Positions 9,481-18,713 of a DNA stretch of 64,000 nucleotides are shown here, piece after piece (position 1 is the first letter of the stretch; each line of letters opens with the position of its first letter). Where the stretch lies: positions 1 through 64,000 of the forward strand of contig JANQQQ010000038.1 of assembly GCA_028284935.1 (NCBI GenBank). The letters run 5' to 3'. Origin of the DNA: Croceivirga sp. Lineage in GTDB: Bacteria; Bacteroidota; Bacteroidia; Flavobacteriales; Flavobacteriaceae. The notes beneath the pieces were generated by a model that was given only the letters and a program-made list of their open reading frames with translations, was not told the origin of the DNA and ran no database searches. Made by a program: the position numbers and the translations under genes.

Positions 9481-10487
9481 GAAGCATCCATTTTTTCCAG
9501 TTCCAATGATAGGGATACTTGATATTTATTTTGATCTTCCTGAATTTGAAGATGATGTTTGCCCGGATAGATCAGTTGTAATCTTTTTTGTACGTTTTTA
9601 AGTCCAATCCCATTGGCAACGGTATCTAGTCCATGGGCGTACCCATAGTTGTTAGCGCAATTAAAAAGCAAAATGTTTCCCTTCATTTGGATTTCTATGG
9701 TAATCTTAATGTTCTCGGTTTGCCACGATTGACTATGTTTAAAAGCATTTTCGATAAACACGATTAAGATCAACGGAGCAATCTTATATCCTTTGTTAAT
9801 GCCCTGTGCATCGAACACCACAGCTCCCCTATTTTCAATCTGCATGTTGCTTAATTTGATAAAATTGTTCAACTGTTCCACTTCTTTTTCCAGAGACACA
9901 AACTTTTCCTTGCATTCATAGAGCATATAACGCAGTAGGCCACTCAGTTCCAAAATAATTTCCGGGGTTTTGTGGGAACCTTCAAGTGCATGGGAATATA
10001 GGTTGTTAAGGTTGTTGAACAAAAAATGGGGATTGATCTGTGACCTTAAAAATTGAAGTTCGCTTTCCTGGACCGTACTTTTTAAAACGTCTATCTGCTG
10101 TTGCTTCTGCAAGGCATCCCATCCAAATTTAAAACCACAGAGAATAGTAATGATTGGCAGTACATCCAAGAGGGAATAAAATACTCCTGGAAATCCTTTT
10201 GCCCTTTTTGTTCCAGCAAAGAAAATCTGTTCCAATACCAACTCTTCCAGTAAGATGACTACAGTAATGACCACAATCACATAACCAAAAAAAGCCCAGT
10301 ACTTTTTATGGTATAAAAACTGGGGCATAAGCCAATAGCCTATGACGGCGGCAGCCAATATATAGGTCAAAAAAAAGGCCACCTGATACCACTGAAATCC
10401 TGGGGATTCACTGTCAAAGGAATAGAAAAGGAAAACCAGGACCAGAAGCACCAGTTGAAAAACAAGTTCTCTTTTTGAAATGGACAT
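9477..10487 (-). CDS. LytS-like membrane sensor histidine kinase
   Basis: Sensor kinase of 336 residues with four predicted membrane helices in residues 8-130, then a short coiled linker and a His_kinase domain. The phosphorylated His is in SQINPHFLFNNLNNLY near 151-166; the ATPase part includes IENAFKHS near 244 and GIGLKNVQKRL near 293. No periplasmic or PAS sensor domain, so the signal is likely sensed in the membrane. Overlaps the LytTR regulator gene by 4 bases (ATGA type). Confidence 0.92.
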   Translation of the reverse strand: MSISKRELVFQLVLLVLVFLFYSFDSESPGFQWYQVAFFLTYILAAAVIGYWLMPQFLYHKKYWAFFGYVIVVITVVILLEELVLEQIFFAGTKRAKGFPGVFYSLLDVLPIITILCGFKFGWDALQKQQQIDVLKSTVQESELQFLRSQINPHFLFNNLNNLYSHALEGSHKTPEIILELSGLLRYMLYECKEKFVSLEKEVEQLNNFIKLSNMQIENRGAVVFDAQGINKGYKIAPLILIVFIENAFKHSQSWQTENIKITIEIQMKGNILLFNCANNYGYAHGLDTVANGIGLKNVQKRLQLIYPGKHHLQIQEDQNKYQVSLSLELEKMDAS

Positions 10488-10640
10488 GGTTTAGAAATCT
10501 CCAGGATAAAAGTACTTTCTACAAGGTAGCAAAAGAAAAAATATGCTGCCAACAACCATTTTATGGCCCTGAACCACAGGAATAGGCGATTTTAGTAAAG
10601 GAAAGGCCATGCAGTGCACCGGAACCCCAGGAATATAGTG

Positions 10641-11276
10641 CTATTTGCGGCCAAAATCGGCTGGGATTTCTCCCCATGCCTTGGTTTCCCACTTAACAAT
10701 GGGGGTATTGTAGCGATTGCTTTTTAGCCATTTTTCCGCACGTTCTATGAGCTCAAAAATGGACTGGTTCTTTTTATTCTTTTCCAGTTTGGTGTTGCAC
10801 TTCTTTTTTCGGACCCAGCCCATCGCTGTTCGTGAATCGGAGTAGATGACCCTATCGCTATTTTTCTGTTTAAGAAAAGCCAAACCATGTACAATGGCCA
10901 AAAATTCGCCGATATTATTGGTTCCGTCCTCAAAAGGGCCCTGTTTGAAGAGTACCTTTTTTGTTTTGGTGTCCACCCCTTGATATTCCATTTTTCCCGG
11001 ATTTCCACTGGAAGCCGCATCTACAGCTATGGAGTGATGGTTGGGTTCACCATATTTTAACTTCTCCTCTGGGCTTAATTCTGTATTGCCTTTCTTTTTC
11101 CCCTTATAATCGGAATAATTGCCGTTGAACGCATTTTTTGCTTCTTGAAATGTTGAAAACGATTTGTATTCGGCATTTTTAACACCTTTAATTTGGGCCT
11201 GACAATCATCCCAGGATTCATAAATACCAGGTTTTTTTCCTTTCCAAACTACATAGTATTTAGATTTCTTAGCCAT
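10641..11276 (-). CDS. rnhA: ribonuclease HI with viroplasmin-like N-terminal domain
   Basis: Degrades the RNA strand of RNA-DNA hybrids. Residues 1-50 form the caulimovirus viroplasmin domain (KYYVVWKGKKPGIYESWDDC), which binds hybrid in related enzymes; the RNase H fold covers about 75-211. Catalytic acidic residues can be placed at VDAASSGNPG (Asp), NNIGEFLA (Glu) and IYSDSRTA (Asp). The open frame extends further upstream, but I start at ATG 11276 because the viroplasmin motif begins right there ([11 protein letters not shown]); this start overlaps the end of purN by 8 bases, suggesting coupled translation. Confidence 0.9.
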   Translation of the reverse strand: MAKKSKYYVVWKGKKPGIYESWDDCQAQIKGVKNAEYKSFSTFQEAKNAFNGNYSDYKGKKKGNTELSPEEKLKYGEPNHHSIAVDAASSGNPGKMEYQGVDTKTKKVLFKQGPFEDGTNNIGEFLAIVHGLAFLKQKNSDRVIYSDSRTAMGWVRKKKCNTKLEKNKKNQSIFELIERAEKWLKSNRYNTPIVKWETKAWGEIPADFGRK

Positions 11277-11841
11277 TGTGGAGCAACAGTTTTTCAATAA
11301 CCTTTGGGAAGTGTTCATATTCCAGAGCATGGACTTTTTTGGCAATGGCCTTCGGAGAATCTCCAGGATTTAACCTTACCTTTTCTTGTCGTATTATGGT
11401 ACCCTCATCATAACGTTCATTAACGTAATGGATGGTAATGCCTGTTTCTTTTTCCCCATTAGTTTTAACGGCCTCATGTACCGCTTCGCCATACATTCCC
11501 TTCCCTCCGTATTTTGGTAAGAGCGCGGGATGGATATTTATGATTCGGTTGGGAAAGGCCGTCACAAAGCGTTCCGGAATTTTCCAAAGAAAGCCCGCCA
11601 GAACAATTAGGGCCGGGTTTAGGGATTGCAGAAGCTTTAGTACCACCTTCGAATTCATAAACGCATTGCGGTTAAAATATAGTGCTGGAACTCCCAATCG
11701 TTTGCACCTTTCCAAAACCGGGGCATTTGACTTATTCGTCAGAACACAGGACACGCTTATAGCCTTATGTCCCTCAAAATATTTAATGATGTTCTCCACA
11801 TTGGAACCTGAACCCGAAGCCAATAAGACAATTTCCTTCAT
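11269..11841 (-). CDS. purN: phosphoribosylglycinamide formyltransferase
   Basis: Purine biosynthesis: formylates glycinamide ribonucleotide from 10-formyl-tetrahydrofolate. 190 residues, standard length. Visible are the substrate-binding [11 protein letters not shown] near the N-terminus (8-18), [15 protein letters not shown] near 101-115 (active-site Asn-Ile-His), and [18 protein letters not shown] near 135-150 with the catalytic Asp. Start is ATG 11841; the frame opens slightly upstream at a TTG. Coupled to the downstream rnhA gene by overlap. Confidence 0.93.
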   Translation of the reverse strand: MKEIVLLASGSGSNVENIIKYFEGHKAISVSCVLTNKSNAPVLERCKRLGVPALYFNRNAFMNSKVVLKLLQSLNPALIVLAGFLWKIPERFVTAFPNRIINIHPALLPKYGGKGMYGEAVHEAVKTNGEKETGITIHYVNERYDEGTIIRQEKVRLNPGDSPKAIAKKVHALEYEHFPKVIEKLLLHNG

Positions 11842-11943
11842 TTTTGGACTTTTTGTCAAAGGACAAAAGTAATGGGATGCCCCTTAAGACCGTAATTTAC
11901 AGCACATTTTATCGACAAATGGTGTATTTAATCCAAAGTTTTT

Positions 11944-11951
11944 TATTTTTG
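11944..11951 (+). promoter_or_regulatory. -7 box of the acpP promoter
   Basis: TATTTTTG, 31 bases before the acpP ATG, fits TAnnTTTG. It faces away from purN, so the 140-base gap between purN and acpP is a divergent promoter region. No clear -33 TTG. Confidence 0.5.
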
Positions 11952-11981
11952 CCCACGTTTAAATTTAAAAACCAATACACT

Positions 11982-12215
11982 ATGTCAGACATTGCATCAA
12001 GAGTAAAGGCCATTATCGTTGATAAATTGGGTGTTGATGAAAATGAAGTAGTAGCCGAGGCGAGTTTTACCAACGATTTGGGTGCTGATTCTTTAGATAC
12101 TGTTGAATTGATTATGGAGTTCGAAAAAGAATTTGATATTCAGATTCCGGATGACCAAGCTGAGAATATCGCAACAGTAGGTCAGGCTATAAGCTATATA
12201 GAAGAAGCAAAATAA
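11982..12215 (+). CDS. acpP: acyl carrier protein
   Basis: Carries growing acyl chains on a phosphopantetheine arm in fatty acid synthesis. 77 residues, acidic, four-helix. The modified Ser is in [12 protein letters not shown] near residue 37. The open frame extends upstream, but ATG 11982 gives the canonical [12 protein letters not shown] start and follows the A-rich leader. It stands directly before fabF, the usual order, with a hairpin terminator between them. Confidence 0.96.
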   Translation: MSDIASRVKAIIVDKLGVDENEVVAEASFTNDLGADSLDTVELIMEFEKEFDIQIPDDQAENIATVGQAISYIEEAK

Positions 12216-12242
12216 GCTAATGATATTTTATTAAACTGTTTA

Positions 12243-12286
12243 ATTATCCATGTGGTAAATCAATATCACATGGATAATTTTTTTTA
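12243..12286 (+). terminator. intercistronic terminator between acpP and fabF
   Basis: ATTATCCATGTG (12243-12254) and CACATGGATAAT (12267-12278) are a perfect 12-base inverted repeat followed by a T run. It ends 24 bases before the fabF ATG, so it probably sets a high acpP to fabF transcript ratio by partial termination. Confidence 0.8.
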
Positions 12287-12309
12287 ATTTCAGGCTAAAT
12301 AGTGGTTCT

Positions 12310-13560
12310 ATGCAATTAAAACGAGTCGTGGTTACCGGATTAGGTGCGCTAACCCCAATTGGTAACACTCTTGAAGCCTATTGGGATGGACTCAAGAATG
12401 GAAAGAGTGGTGCTGCACCCATTACCTATTTCGATACCGAAAAATTTAAGACGAAATTTGCTTGTGAGCTCAAAGGATATAATCCACAAGACTATTTTGA
12501 TAGAAAAGAGGCTAGAAAATTAGACCGTTTTGCGCAGTATGCCCTGGTATCATCGGACGAAGCCATTGCGGACGCTGGACTCGATTTGGAAAAGGTGGAT
12601 AAATTCCGGGTTGGCGTTGTTTGGGGGGCAGGAATTGGCGGGTTGGAGACTTTTCAAGATGAGGTCATTGGGTATGCCAATGGAGATGGTACCCCTAGGT
12701 TCAATCCATTCTTTATTCCTAAGATGATTGCTGATATTGCCCCAGGGAACATTTCCATAAAGCATGGGTTTATGGGACCTAACTATACCACCGTTTCAGC
12801 ATGTGCGTCTTCCGCAAATGCAATGATAGATGCTCTAAATTATATTAGATTGGGACATTGCGATGTTGTGGTAACCGGTGGTAGTGAGGCCGCCGTTACG
12901 ATTGCTGGCATGGGTGGTTTCAACGCCATGCATGCACTATCTACCCGCAATGATAGTCCTGAAAGTGCTTCTAGGCCATTTGATGCCACTAGGGATGGGT
13001 TTGTTCTTGGGGAAGGGGCTGGAGCCCTTATTTTGGAAGATTATGACCATGCTATGGCCAGGGGAGCCAAGATTTATGCAGAAGTCTTGGGTGGCGGACT
13101 GTCCAGTGATGCCCATCATATGACCGCGCCCCATCCTGAAGGGATTGGAGTGGTCAGGGTAATGGAAAATTGTCTAAGGAACGCTGGACTTCAACCAAGT
13201 GATGTGGATGCCATTAATACCCATGGTACATCCACACCATTGGGTGATGTTGCGGAATTAAAAGCGATTTCCAAAGTTTTTGGCGAACATGCCCCGAGCA
13301 TCAATGTCAATTCTACCAAGTCAATGACTGGGCATTTATTGGGTGCGGCGGGAGCCATAGAAGCAATTGCCTCTATTTTGGCTATGAGGCATAATCTTGT
13401 ACCACCAACGATCAATCATTCCGTTGTGGACGAAACTATTGATCCCAGTTTTAATTTAACTTTGAACAAGGCACAAGAGCGTGAGGTGAATGTTGCCATG
13501 AGCAATACCTTTGGGTTTGGTGGTCATAATGCTTGTGTTCTTTTCAAAAAAATCAGCTAG
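12310..13560 (+). CDS. fabF: 3-oxoacyl-ACP synthase II
   Basis: Condensing enzyme that elongates acyl-ACP with malonyl-ACP. 416 residues. The Cys-His-His triad is visible: Cys in VSACASSANAM near 163, His in NTHGTSTPLGD near 304 and His in KSMTGHLLGAAG near 341; the intervening TGGSEA and GEGAGAL motifs are typical. Forms the conserved acpP-fabF-rnc block; rnc starts 11 bases after the stop. Confidence 0.96.
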   Translation: MQLKRVVVTGLGALTPIGNTLEAYWDGLKNGKSGAAPITYFDTEKFKTKFACELKGYNPQDYFDRKEARKLDRFAQYALVSSDEAIADAGLDLEKVDKFRVGVVWGAGIGGLETFQDEVIGYANGDGTPRFNPFFIPKMIADIAPGNISIKHGFMGPNYTTVSACASSANAMIDALNYIRLGHCDVVVTGGSEAAVTIAGMGGFNAMHALSTRNDSPESASRPFDATRDGFVLGEGAGALILEDYDHAMARGAKIYAEVLGGGLSSDAHHMTAPHPEGIGVVRVMENCLRNAGLQPSDVDAINTHGTSTPLGDVAELKAISKVFGEHAPSINVNSTKSMTGHLLGAAGAIEAIASILAMRHNLVPPTINHSVVDETIDPSFNLTLNKAQEREVNVAMSNTFGFGGHNACVLFKKIS

Positions 13561-13571
13561 TAGATTTTAGA

Positions 13572-14309
13572 ATGAAGTTGACGCCCAAAATATTCAATTC
13601 CCATCCCAAAGCGGATGGGGATTTTTTTTTGGGGATTAAAGGAATCTTGGGATTTAAACCCAAAAGTTTGGACATTTATAAAAAGGCTTTTCTTCATCGG
13701 TCCATGAATAAAAGGGACAACAATGGAAATCCTTTGAATTATGAGCGGTTGGAATTTTTGGGAGATTCCATGCTTGGCACCATTATTTCAAAACACCTCT
13801 ACAACATGGTACCTGAAGGCGATGAAGGTTATTTGACCAAAATGCGATCCAAGATTGTCAGCAGAAAACACCTCAACGAACTCGGTAAGGATCTAAATCT
13901 ACTGGACTTTGTGGAGAGTAGGATTCCAAAGTCACATTTTGGGGACAATATTTATGGCAATGTTTTTGAGGCACTGGTCGGCGCCATATATTTAGATAAA
14001 GGCTATGCAGCTTGTGAGAAGTTCATTAATGAACGTGTTATTGAACCATACGTTGATATTGAACAATTGGAAGGAAAGGTCATCAGTTACAAAAGTCTCT
14101 TGATAGAATGGTGTCAAAAACAAAAAAAAGACTTTCATTACGAGGTGTACGAGGATACGGGAAATGACGAATTAAGACATTTTGCCGTAAAGCTGTCCAT
14201 TGATGAAAAGATTCTGGCTAAGGCAAGGGCCACATCAAAAAAAAAGGCAGAGGAGAAGGCCTCTAAGAGAGCTTATTATGCACTACAAGATAAAATTCAG
14301 CCTACCTGA
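13572..14309 (+). CDS. rnc: ribonuclease III
   Basis: Double-strand-specific endoribonuclease for rRNA processing and RNA turnover. 245 residues from ATG 13572 (the frame also opens 39 bases upstream inside fabF, which I reject). RNase III domain at 20-150 with the signature NYERLEFLGDSMLG near 58-71 holding catalytic Glu/Asp, and NVFEALVGAIYLDKG near 129 with the second acidic pair. A double-stranded RNA-binding domain follows at about 173-240. Directly after fabF, likely same transcript. Confidence 0.95.
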   Translation: MKLTPKIFNSHPKADGDFFLGIKGILGFKPKSLDIYKKAFLHRSMNKRDNNGNPLNYERLEFLGDSMLGTIISKHLYNMVPEGDEGYLTKMRSKIVSRKHLNELGKDLNLLDFVESRIPKSHFGDNIYGNVFEALVGAIYLDKGYAACEKFINERVIEPYVDIEQLEGKVISYKSLLIEWCQKQKKDFHYEVYEDTGNDELRHFAVKLSIDEKILAKARATSKKKAEEKASKRAYYALQDKIQPT

Positions 14310-14422
14310 CCTTTAAGAAAAAGTAAACTCAAACGTTTTCGTAATTCCCAAAACATCAGATGTCCATCAAGGACTAGGCGGGTTTGGCTAATAGCCCTAT
14401 ATTTACAATTCGCTAAACTTTG

Positions 14423-14884
14423 ATGGCTACAGTACACAGGATATCTGAAGAATTGTTTGTGGATTCTTTTGATCTTATCGCGTTGCACAGTAATATGGAG
14501 TGTTATGCATTAGCATATCATATCAATAAGGTGTTCCAGATATTATTGGTCAGGGCAAAGAAAGATTTGGAAATAAGCACTTTGTCCTATCCCATATTTG
14601 AATATAATGATGAGGTCAATGATGAGGATTGGTATTTGGTTAAGAATGTGGTGCAGCAGGAAGAAAATGACGAAAACCAAGGGCTTTTCGGAAACAGTAC
14701 AACCGTAAAACTGAGCTATCTTTTGGCAGAAAGGAAGGAAGTCAATTACTTACTCAAATTGTATCCGGAAAATTCTGTGGAAATTAAAAAAAGAGTTCAG
14801 GCCATTCGCACAATACCTAAGGTTAGTATGGCCTATCAACTCAATATTGATCAATTAAAGTCAAAAAGAAACCTAATATTTTAA
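14423..14884 (+). CDS. IPExxxVDY family protein (unknown function)
   Basis: 153-residue protein with no signal peptide or membrane helix. The C-terminal stretch IPKVSMAYQLN matches the IPExxxVDY pattern that names this Bacteroidota family, here with Lys in place of Glu and Ala-Tyr in place of Val-Asp-Tyr. Its place between rnc and pyk is the family's usual place. The stop overlaps the pyk start by one base (TAATG), so pyk translation is probably coupled to it. Function unknown. Start at ATG 14423. Confidence 0.8.
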   Translation: MATVHRISEELFVDSFDLIALHSNMECYALAYHINKVFQILLVRAKKDLEISTLSYPIFEYNDEVNDEDWYLVKNVVQQEENDENQGLFGNSTTVKLSYLLAERKEVNYLLKLYPENSVEIKKRVQAIRTIPKVSMAYQLNIDQLKSKRNLIF

Positions 14885-16329
14885 TGATGCCTTCCAAGAA
14901 AAAAACAAAGATCGTTGCCACATTAGGTCCTGCAACCAATAAAAAAGAGGTTTTGCGGAATATGATGAACGCTGGGGTAGATGTGTTTCGAATCAATTTT
15001 TCCCATGCCAATTATGAGGATGTCAAGGAACGTATTGAGCTTATTAGGGAATTGAATGAAGAATTGGACCACCATACAGCAATCCTTGCGGATTTGCAAG
15101 GCCCTAAGTTGCGGGTTGGTGTCATGGGAGGTGAAGTTGTCGTAGCTCCGGGGGATGAAATCCTTTTTGTAACGGGAGATCCCTTTGAGGGAAATACGGA
15201 ACGGGTATATATGAATTATGCCAACTTTCCACAAGACGTAAAACCAGGGGAGCTTATTTTACTGGATGATGGAAAGCTCATATTTGAAGTTTTACATACC
15301 GATGGCGAGAAAGAAGTAAAAGCAAAAGTCGTTCAAGGGGGGCCCCTTAAGTCCAAAAAGGGGGTCAACCTGCCCAATACCAACATTTCTTTGCCAGCAT
15401 TAACGGAAAAGGATGTTAAGGATGCCGTTTTCGCCATACAGCAAGAGGTTGACTGGATTGCACTGTCTTTCGTACGTTTTAGTCAAGATTTAATCGATCT
15501 TCAAAACCTAATCAAGGAACACTCTGAACATAAGATTCCGATTGTTGCAAAGATTGAAAAGCCAGAAGCAGTTGAGAACATTGACAAAATTGTCGCCTAT
15601 TGCGATGGATTAATGGTCGCAAGGGGAGACTTGGGCGTTGAAGTTCCTGCACAAGAAGTGCCATTGATTCAAAAGCAATTGGTGCTTCGGGCCAAAAAGG
15701 CCAGGATTCCCGTAATTATTGCTACTCAAATGATGGAAAGTATGATTACGAGCCTTACGCCTACTCGTGCGGAGGTAAATGATGTTGCCAATTCAGTAAT
15801 GGATGGTGCAGATGCCGTCATGCTTTCAGGAGAAACTTCGGTTGGGAATTATCCGGTACAGGTTATTGAAAAAATGACCAGTATTCTAAAAAGTGTAGAA
15901 AGTTCCAATTTGATCACCGTTCCACAAAACCCCCCTCATATAAGGACCAAACGATATATTACCAAATCAGTGTGTTACCATGCTGCTTTGATGGCCAATG
16001 AAATCCAAGCCAAGGCTATATCCACCCTTACCAATAGTGGTTATACGGCTTTTCAAATTTCGGCATGGCGCCCCAGCGCCCATATATTGGTGTTTACTTC
16101 GAACAAACGAATCTTAAATCAATTGAATTTACTTTGGGGTGTGAAGGCCTTTTACTACGATCGTTACGTGTCAACCGATGAAACCATAGAGGATGTGAAT
16201 CAAATAGCTTGTAAGAAAGGGTTTTTAGATGTGGGCGATATGCTCATCAGCCTAGCTGCAATGCCAATTAAAGATAAGGGGATGGTCAATACCCTAAGGG
16301 TAACTGAAATAGAATCGTGTAATTTTTAG
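14884..16329 (+). CDS. pyk: pyruvate kinase
   Basis: Last step of glycolysis, phosphoenolpyruvate plus ADP to pyruvate plus ATP. 481 residues. Visible: N-terminal KIVATLGPAT, FRINFSHA near 36, ILADLQGPKLRVG near 67, catalytic IVAKIEKPEAVENID near 218-232, MVARGDLGVEVP near 240 and the metal/substrate loop VIIATQMMESM. C-terminal allosteric-type domain present. Two adjacent ATG codons (14884, 14887) are possible starts. Its stop overlaps the stop of the opposing PAS gene by 4 bases, so no terminator separates them. Confidence 0.96.
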   Translation: MMPSKKKTKIVATLGPATNKKEVLRNMMNAGVDVFRINFSHANYEDVKERIELIRELNEELDHHTAILADLQGPKLRVGVMGGEVVVAPGDEILFVTGDPFEGNTERVYMNYANFPQDVKPGELILLDDGKLIFEVLHTDGEKEVKAKVVQGGPLKSKKGVNLPNTNISLPALTEKDVKDAVFAIQQEVDWIALSFVRFSQDLIDLQNLIKEHSEHKIPIVAKIEKPEAVENIDKIVAYCDGLMVARGDLGVEVPAQEVPLIQKQLVLRAKKARIPVIIATQMMESMITSLTPTRAEVNDVANSVMDGADAVMLSGETSVGNYPVQVIEKMTSILKSVESSNLITVPQNPPHIRTKRYITKSVCYHAALMANEIQAKAISTLTNSGYTAFQISAWRPSAHILVFTSNKRILNQLNLLWGVKAFYYDRYVSTDETIEDVNQIACKKGFLDVGDMLISLAAMPIKDKGMVNTLRVTEIESCNF

Positions 16330-16847
16330 GCTACTTCCCGCTCGAATGCTATAAAATTCACCACTTTGCCTTTACTATCCTTGACGGGAAGACCTTTTAT
16401 CCAACAATTGTAAGTAGATCCATCTTTTCTATAGTTGAGTACTATAGCTTCAAAAGGCTTTTGTTCTTTGATGGCATTTCTAATATCAAGGGCTGTTTTC
16501 TTGCACGTCTTCTCTCCTTGAAACATTTTAGGTTTTTTCCCCACAATTTCTTCTGGGTGATAACCGTTCATTTCAAATATGCCATCCGAAGCATGGACGA
16601 TATTTAGTTCTGTGTCGGTTACGACTACAATGTGTTCGTTTTCAAGAATTTCTTTCTCAAAAAAAGAATAATCTGCCCATTTTTCCGCAATAGCTATGGC
16701 CCTTAAGTGCTTAATCTCATCAAAACCTTTACAGAGTGCATCAAATTTAGACGAGAACAGGTCCCATGAACTTAATGGAAGGCTATTCAATTCTTGCTTC
16801 GCATAGAAATTCCTAGCCGCAATATCATATTCTTTGGTCTCTTTCAC
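16326..16847 (-). CDS. single PAS-domain protein
   Basis: 173-residue cytosolic protein. Residues 1-70 are helical and unrecognised; 70-173 form a PAS domain of the PAS_9/PAC type (VVTDTELNIVHASDGIFEMNG, then YNCWIKGLPVKDSKG and a final strand FIAFERE). No kinase, GGDEF or DNA-binding output domain is attached, so it is a stand-alone sensor or adaptor. No LOV-type NCRFLQ motif: the equivalent is GEKTCKKT, so flavin photochemistry is not predicted. Convergent with pyk with overlapping stops. Confidence 0.75.
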   Translation of the reverse strand: MKETKEYDIAARNFYAKQELNSLPLSSWDLFSSKFDALCKGFDEIKHLRAIAIAEKWADYSFFEKEILENEHIVVVTDTELNIVHASDGIFEMNGYHPEEIVGKKPKMFQGEKTCKKTALDIRNAIKEQKPFEAIVLNYRKDGSTYNCWIKGLPVKDSKGKVVNFIAFEREVA

Positions 16848-17011
16848 GAAGCAATACTAGGAAAACCAGTTACTTAAATAAAATTTATAACATCAATTAA
16901 CACTTATGTCGAAGGCTCTAAGCCCTAATAGTTGTATAGAGCAGTGTAAGACTAAACAAAAAAAGGGACTAATTTGTTGGTTTTTAACCTTTCAAACCTT
17001 AGAAAATTACT

Positions 17012-17860
17012 ATGAAGAGGGAATTTCATGACCCTACATTGGGAGCGTTGTTTGGGCTTACGAATGACATCAAAAGTGATTTGGGCCATTTTTCAGATAC
17101 TGCAAGTACCATTAAATTTCTTTGGAACAGAAACAAGGAATCGGTTGTATTAAAAGTGGATGATTTTGCCTTGCGTTTGGAACCAAATCAATTGGTGACC
17201 GTGACCTATCTTCAGCATGTTTCGTATGAAGATGCTCAGCTTCCCCTGACCGCCTTTCTTTTCAATAGGGAGTTTTATTGTATATCCGATCATGATAGCG
17301 AAGTATCCTGCAATGGCATTTTGTTTTTTGGCACCCAAGACTTACCCATAATTACCGTACCCCAAGAGCAACGCAATAGATTTGCTTTGCTTTATGAAGT
17401 ATTTGTGGAAGAATTCTCAACTCCAGATAAAATTCAAGGGTCTATGCTTCAAATGCTTTTAAAGCGATTGATTATTATGAGTACAAGATTGGCCAAAGAC
17501 CAACTGGTCACAAAAGAGTTGAACAATGACCAAATAGAGATTATCCGCAAGTTCAATTTTTTAGTGGATTTGCATTATAGGACCAAAAGAAAAGTAAGTG
17601 ACTATGCCGAATTGTTGTTCAAATCCCCAAAGACCCTTTCCAATCTCTTTTCCATTTACAATCAAAAAACCCCACAACAGATTATTCTGGACCGGCTAGC
17701 CCTAGAGGCCAAACGCCTTATTCATTTTACAGATAAACAAAACCAAGAAATTGCATTTGAGCTGGGCTTTAATGACCCTGCCCATTTTAGTCGTTTTTTT
17801 AAAAAAATGACGGCGATGACCCCTTCTGAATACCGAGAAAATCTTGCCATTAGCACCTAA
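17012..17860 (+). CDS. AraC-family transcriptional regulator
   Basis: 282 residues: N-terminal cupin-like ligand or dimer region (1-150) and a C-terminal AraC DNA-binding domain (about 185-280) with two helix-turn-helices; YAELLFKSPKTLSNLFSIYN and IAFELGFNDPAHFSRFFKKM mark them. It is followed on the same strand by a short ORF, an AhpD-like gene and a cupredoxin-like gene; a 90-base gap with a -7-like CATCTTTG (17919-17926) separates it from them, so it may control that operon, but this is only inferred from position. Confidence 0.9.
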   Translation: MKREFHDPTLGALFGLTNDIKSDLGHFSDTASTIKFLWNRNKESVVLKVDDFALRLEPNQLVTVTYLQHVSYEDAQLPLTAFLFNREFYCISDHDSEVSCNGILFFGTQDLPIITVPQEQRNRFALLYEVFVEEFSTPDKIQGSMLQMLLKRLIIMSTRLAKDQLVTKELNNDQIEIIRKFNFLVDLHYRTKRKVSDYAELLFKSPKTLSNLFSIYNQKTPQQIILDRLALEAKRLIHFTDKQNQEIAFELGFNDPAHFSRFFKKMTAMTPSEYRENLAIST

Positions 17861-17949
17861 GGGAAATTTTGGCAAGTCTTCGGGAAATTCCTCCTAACAT
17901 CCCCGCTTAATCCAAGCGCATCTTTGTGCGGTAATTAAAACAAAGAAAA

Positions 17950-18108
17950 ATGGATGCAACACAAAAATCACTTTTTAATCTCATCGAGATATTTAGGGGT
18001 AAAAGAATCCTCTCAGTGCCAACCGCTATCACCAAAGATCATTGTGATAAAAGGCGCCATCATGATTTTTACTGTGATGCAGAAAAACCCTTTGTAACAA
18101 ATTTTTAA
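17950..18108 (+). CDS. small His/Cys-rich ORF (52 aa), unknown
   Basis: A 52-codon frame opening at ATG 17950 and closing at TAA 18108, 28 bases before the AhpD-like gene. The middle holds a dense cluster of possible metal ligands, HCDKRRHHDFYCD at residues 31-43 (three His, two Cys, three Asp in 13 residues). No signal peptide. It follows an A-rich leader like other starts here. I do not recognise a family. It could be a real small protein, or a leader ORF; lack of homologue evidence keeps confidence moderate. Confidence 0.5.
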   Translation: MDATQKSLFNLIEIFRGKRILSVPTAITKDHCDKRRHHDFYCDAEKPFVTNF

Positions 18109-18136
18109 TCATAACAATAATTTAAAAACTAGTAAA

Positions 18137-18685
18137 ATGAGCACATTTAATGTACCTAAAAGAGAAGAAGTAAGTAGTACCAACCAAGCCATTTTTGATA
18201 ATTTGGAAAAAGCCGTTGGTTTTGTGCCAAATCTGTTTGCCACCTACGCCCATTCAGAAAATGCACTAGGTAATTACCTTGCACTCTCAGGGGCAAAAAC
18301 TTCCTTGAACGCAAAACAAAAAGAAGTAGTGAATTTGGCCGTGAGCCAGGTAAATGATTGTATCTATTGTTTATCCGCACATACTGCCATTGGAAAAATG
18401 AATGGATTTTCTGAGGACCAAATCCTTGAACTTAGAGCTGGGAGAGCTTCATTTGACAATAAGTTGGATGCCTTGGCAAGGTTAGCAAGAAATATCACTC
18501 AAAATCGTGGAGCCACCAACGCCGATGTTCTTGATAATTTCTTCAATGCAGGTTGGACCAAAGAAAACCTGATTGATACCATAGTATTGGTAGGAGACAA
18601 GACCATATCCAACTATTTGCACAGAACAACGGATGTGCCAGTTGATTTTCCAGTAGCACAACCTTTAGAAGCTGTTGAAGCATAA
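18137..18685 (+). CDS. carboxymuconolactone decarboxylase / AhpD-like family protein
   Basis: 182-residue all-helical protein of the AhpD-like superfamily. The redox motif is NDCIYCLSAHTAIG near 74-87: CxxC followed by the conserved His three residues on, the alkylhydroperoxidase arrangement. This suggests peroxidase or thiol-redox activity rather than lactone decarboxylation. In a run with the small His/Cys ORF before (28-base gap) and the cupredoxin-like gene after (28-base gap); likely one transcript involved in oxidative or metal stress, by inference. Confidence 0.85.
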   Translation: MSTFNVPKREEVSSTNQAIFDNLEKAVGFVPNLFATYAHSENALGNYLALSGAKTSLNAKQKEVVNLAVSQVNDCIYCLSAHTAIGKMNGFSEDQILELRAGRASFDNKLDALARLARNITQNRGATNADVLDNFFNAGWTKENLIDTIVLVGDKTISNYLHRTTDVPVDFPVAQPLEAVEA

Positions 18686-18713
18686 TTTGTTAAAATAGAT
18701 AAATAGTAAAGTC

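Noticed and set aside
16326-16847. LOV photoreceptor
   Set aside because: The Cys-containing NCRFLQ motif of LOV domains is absent.
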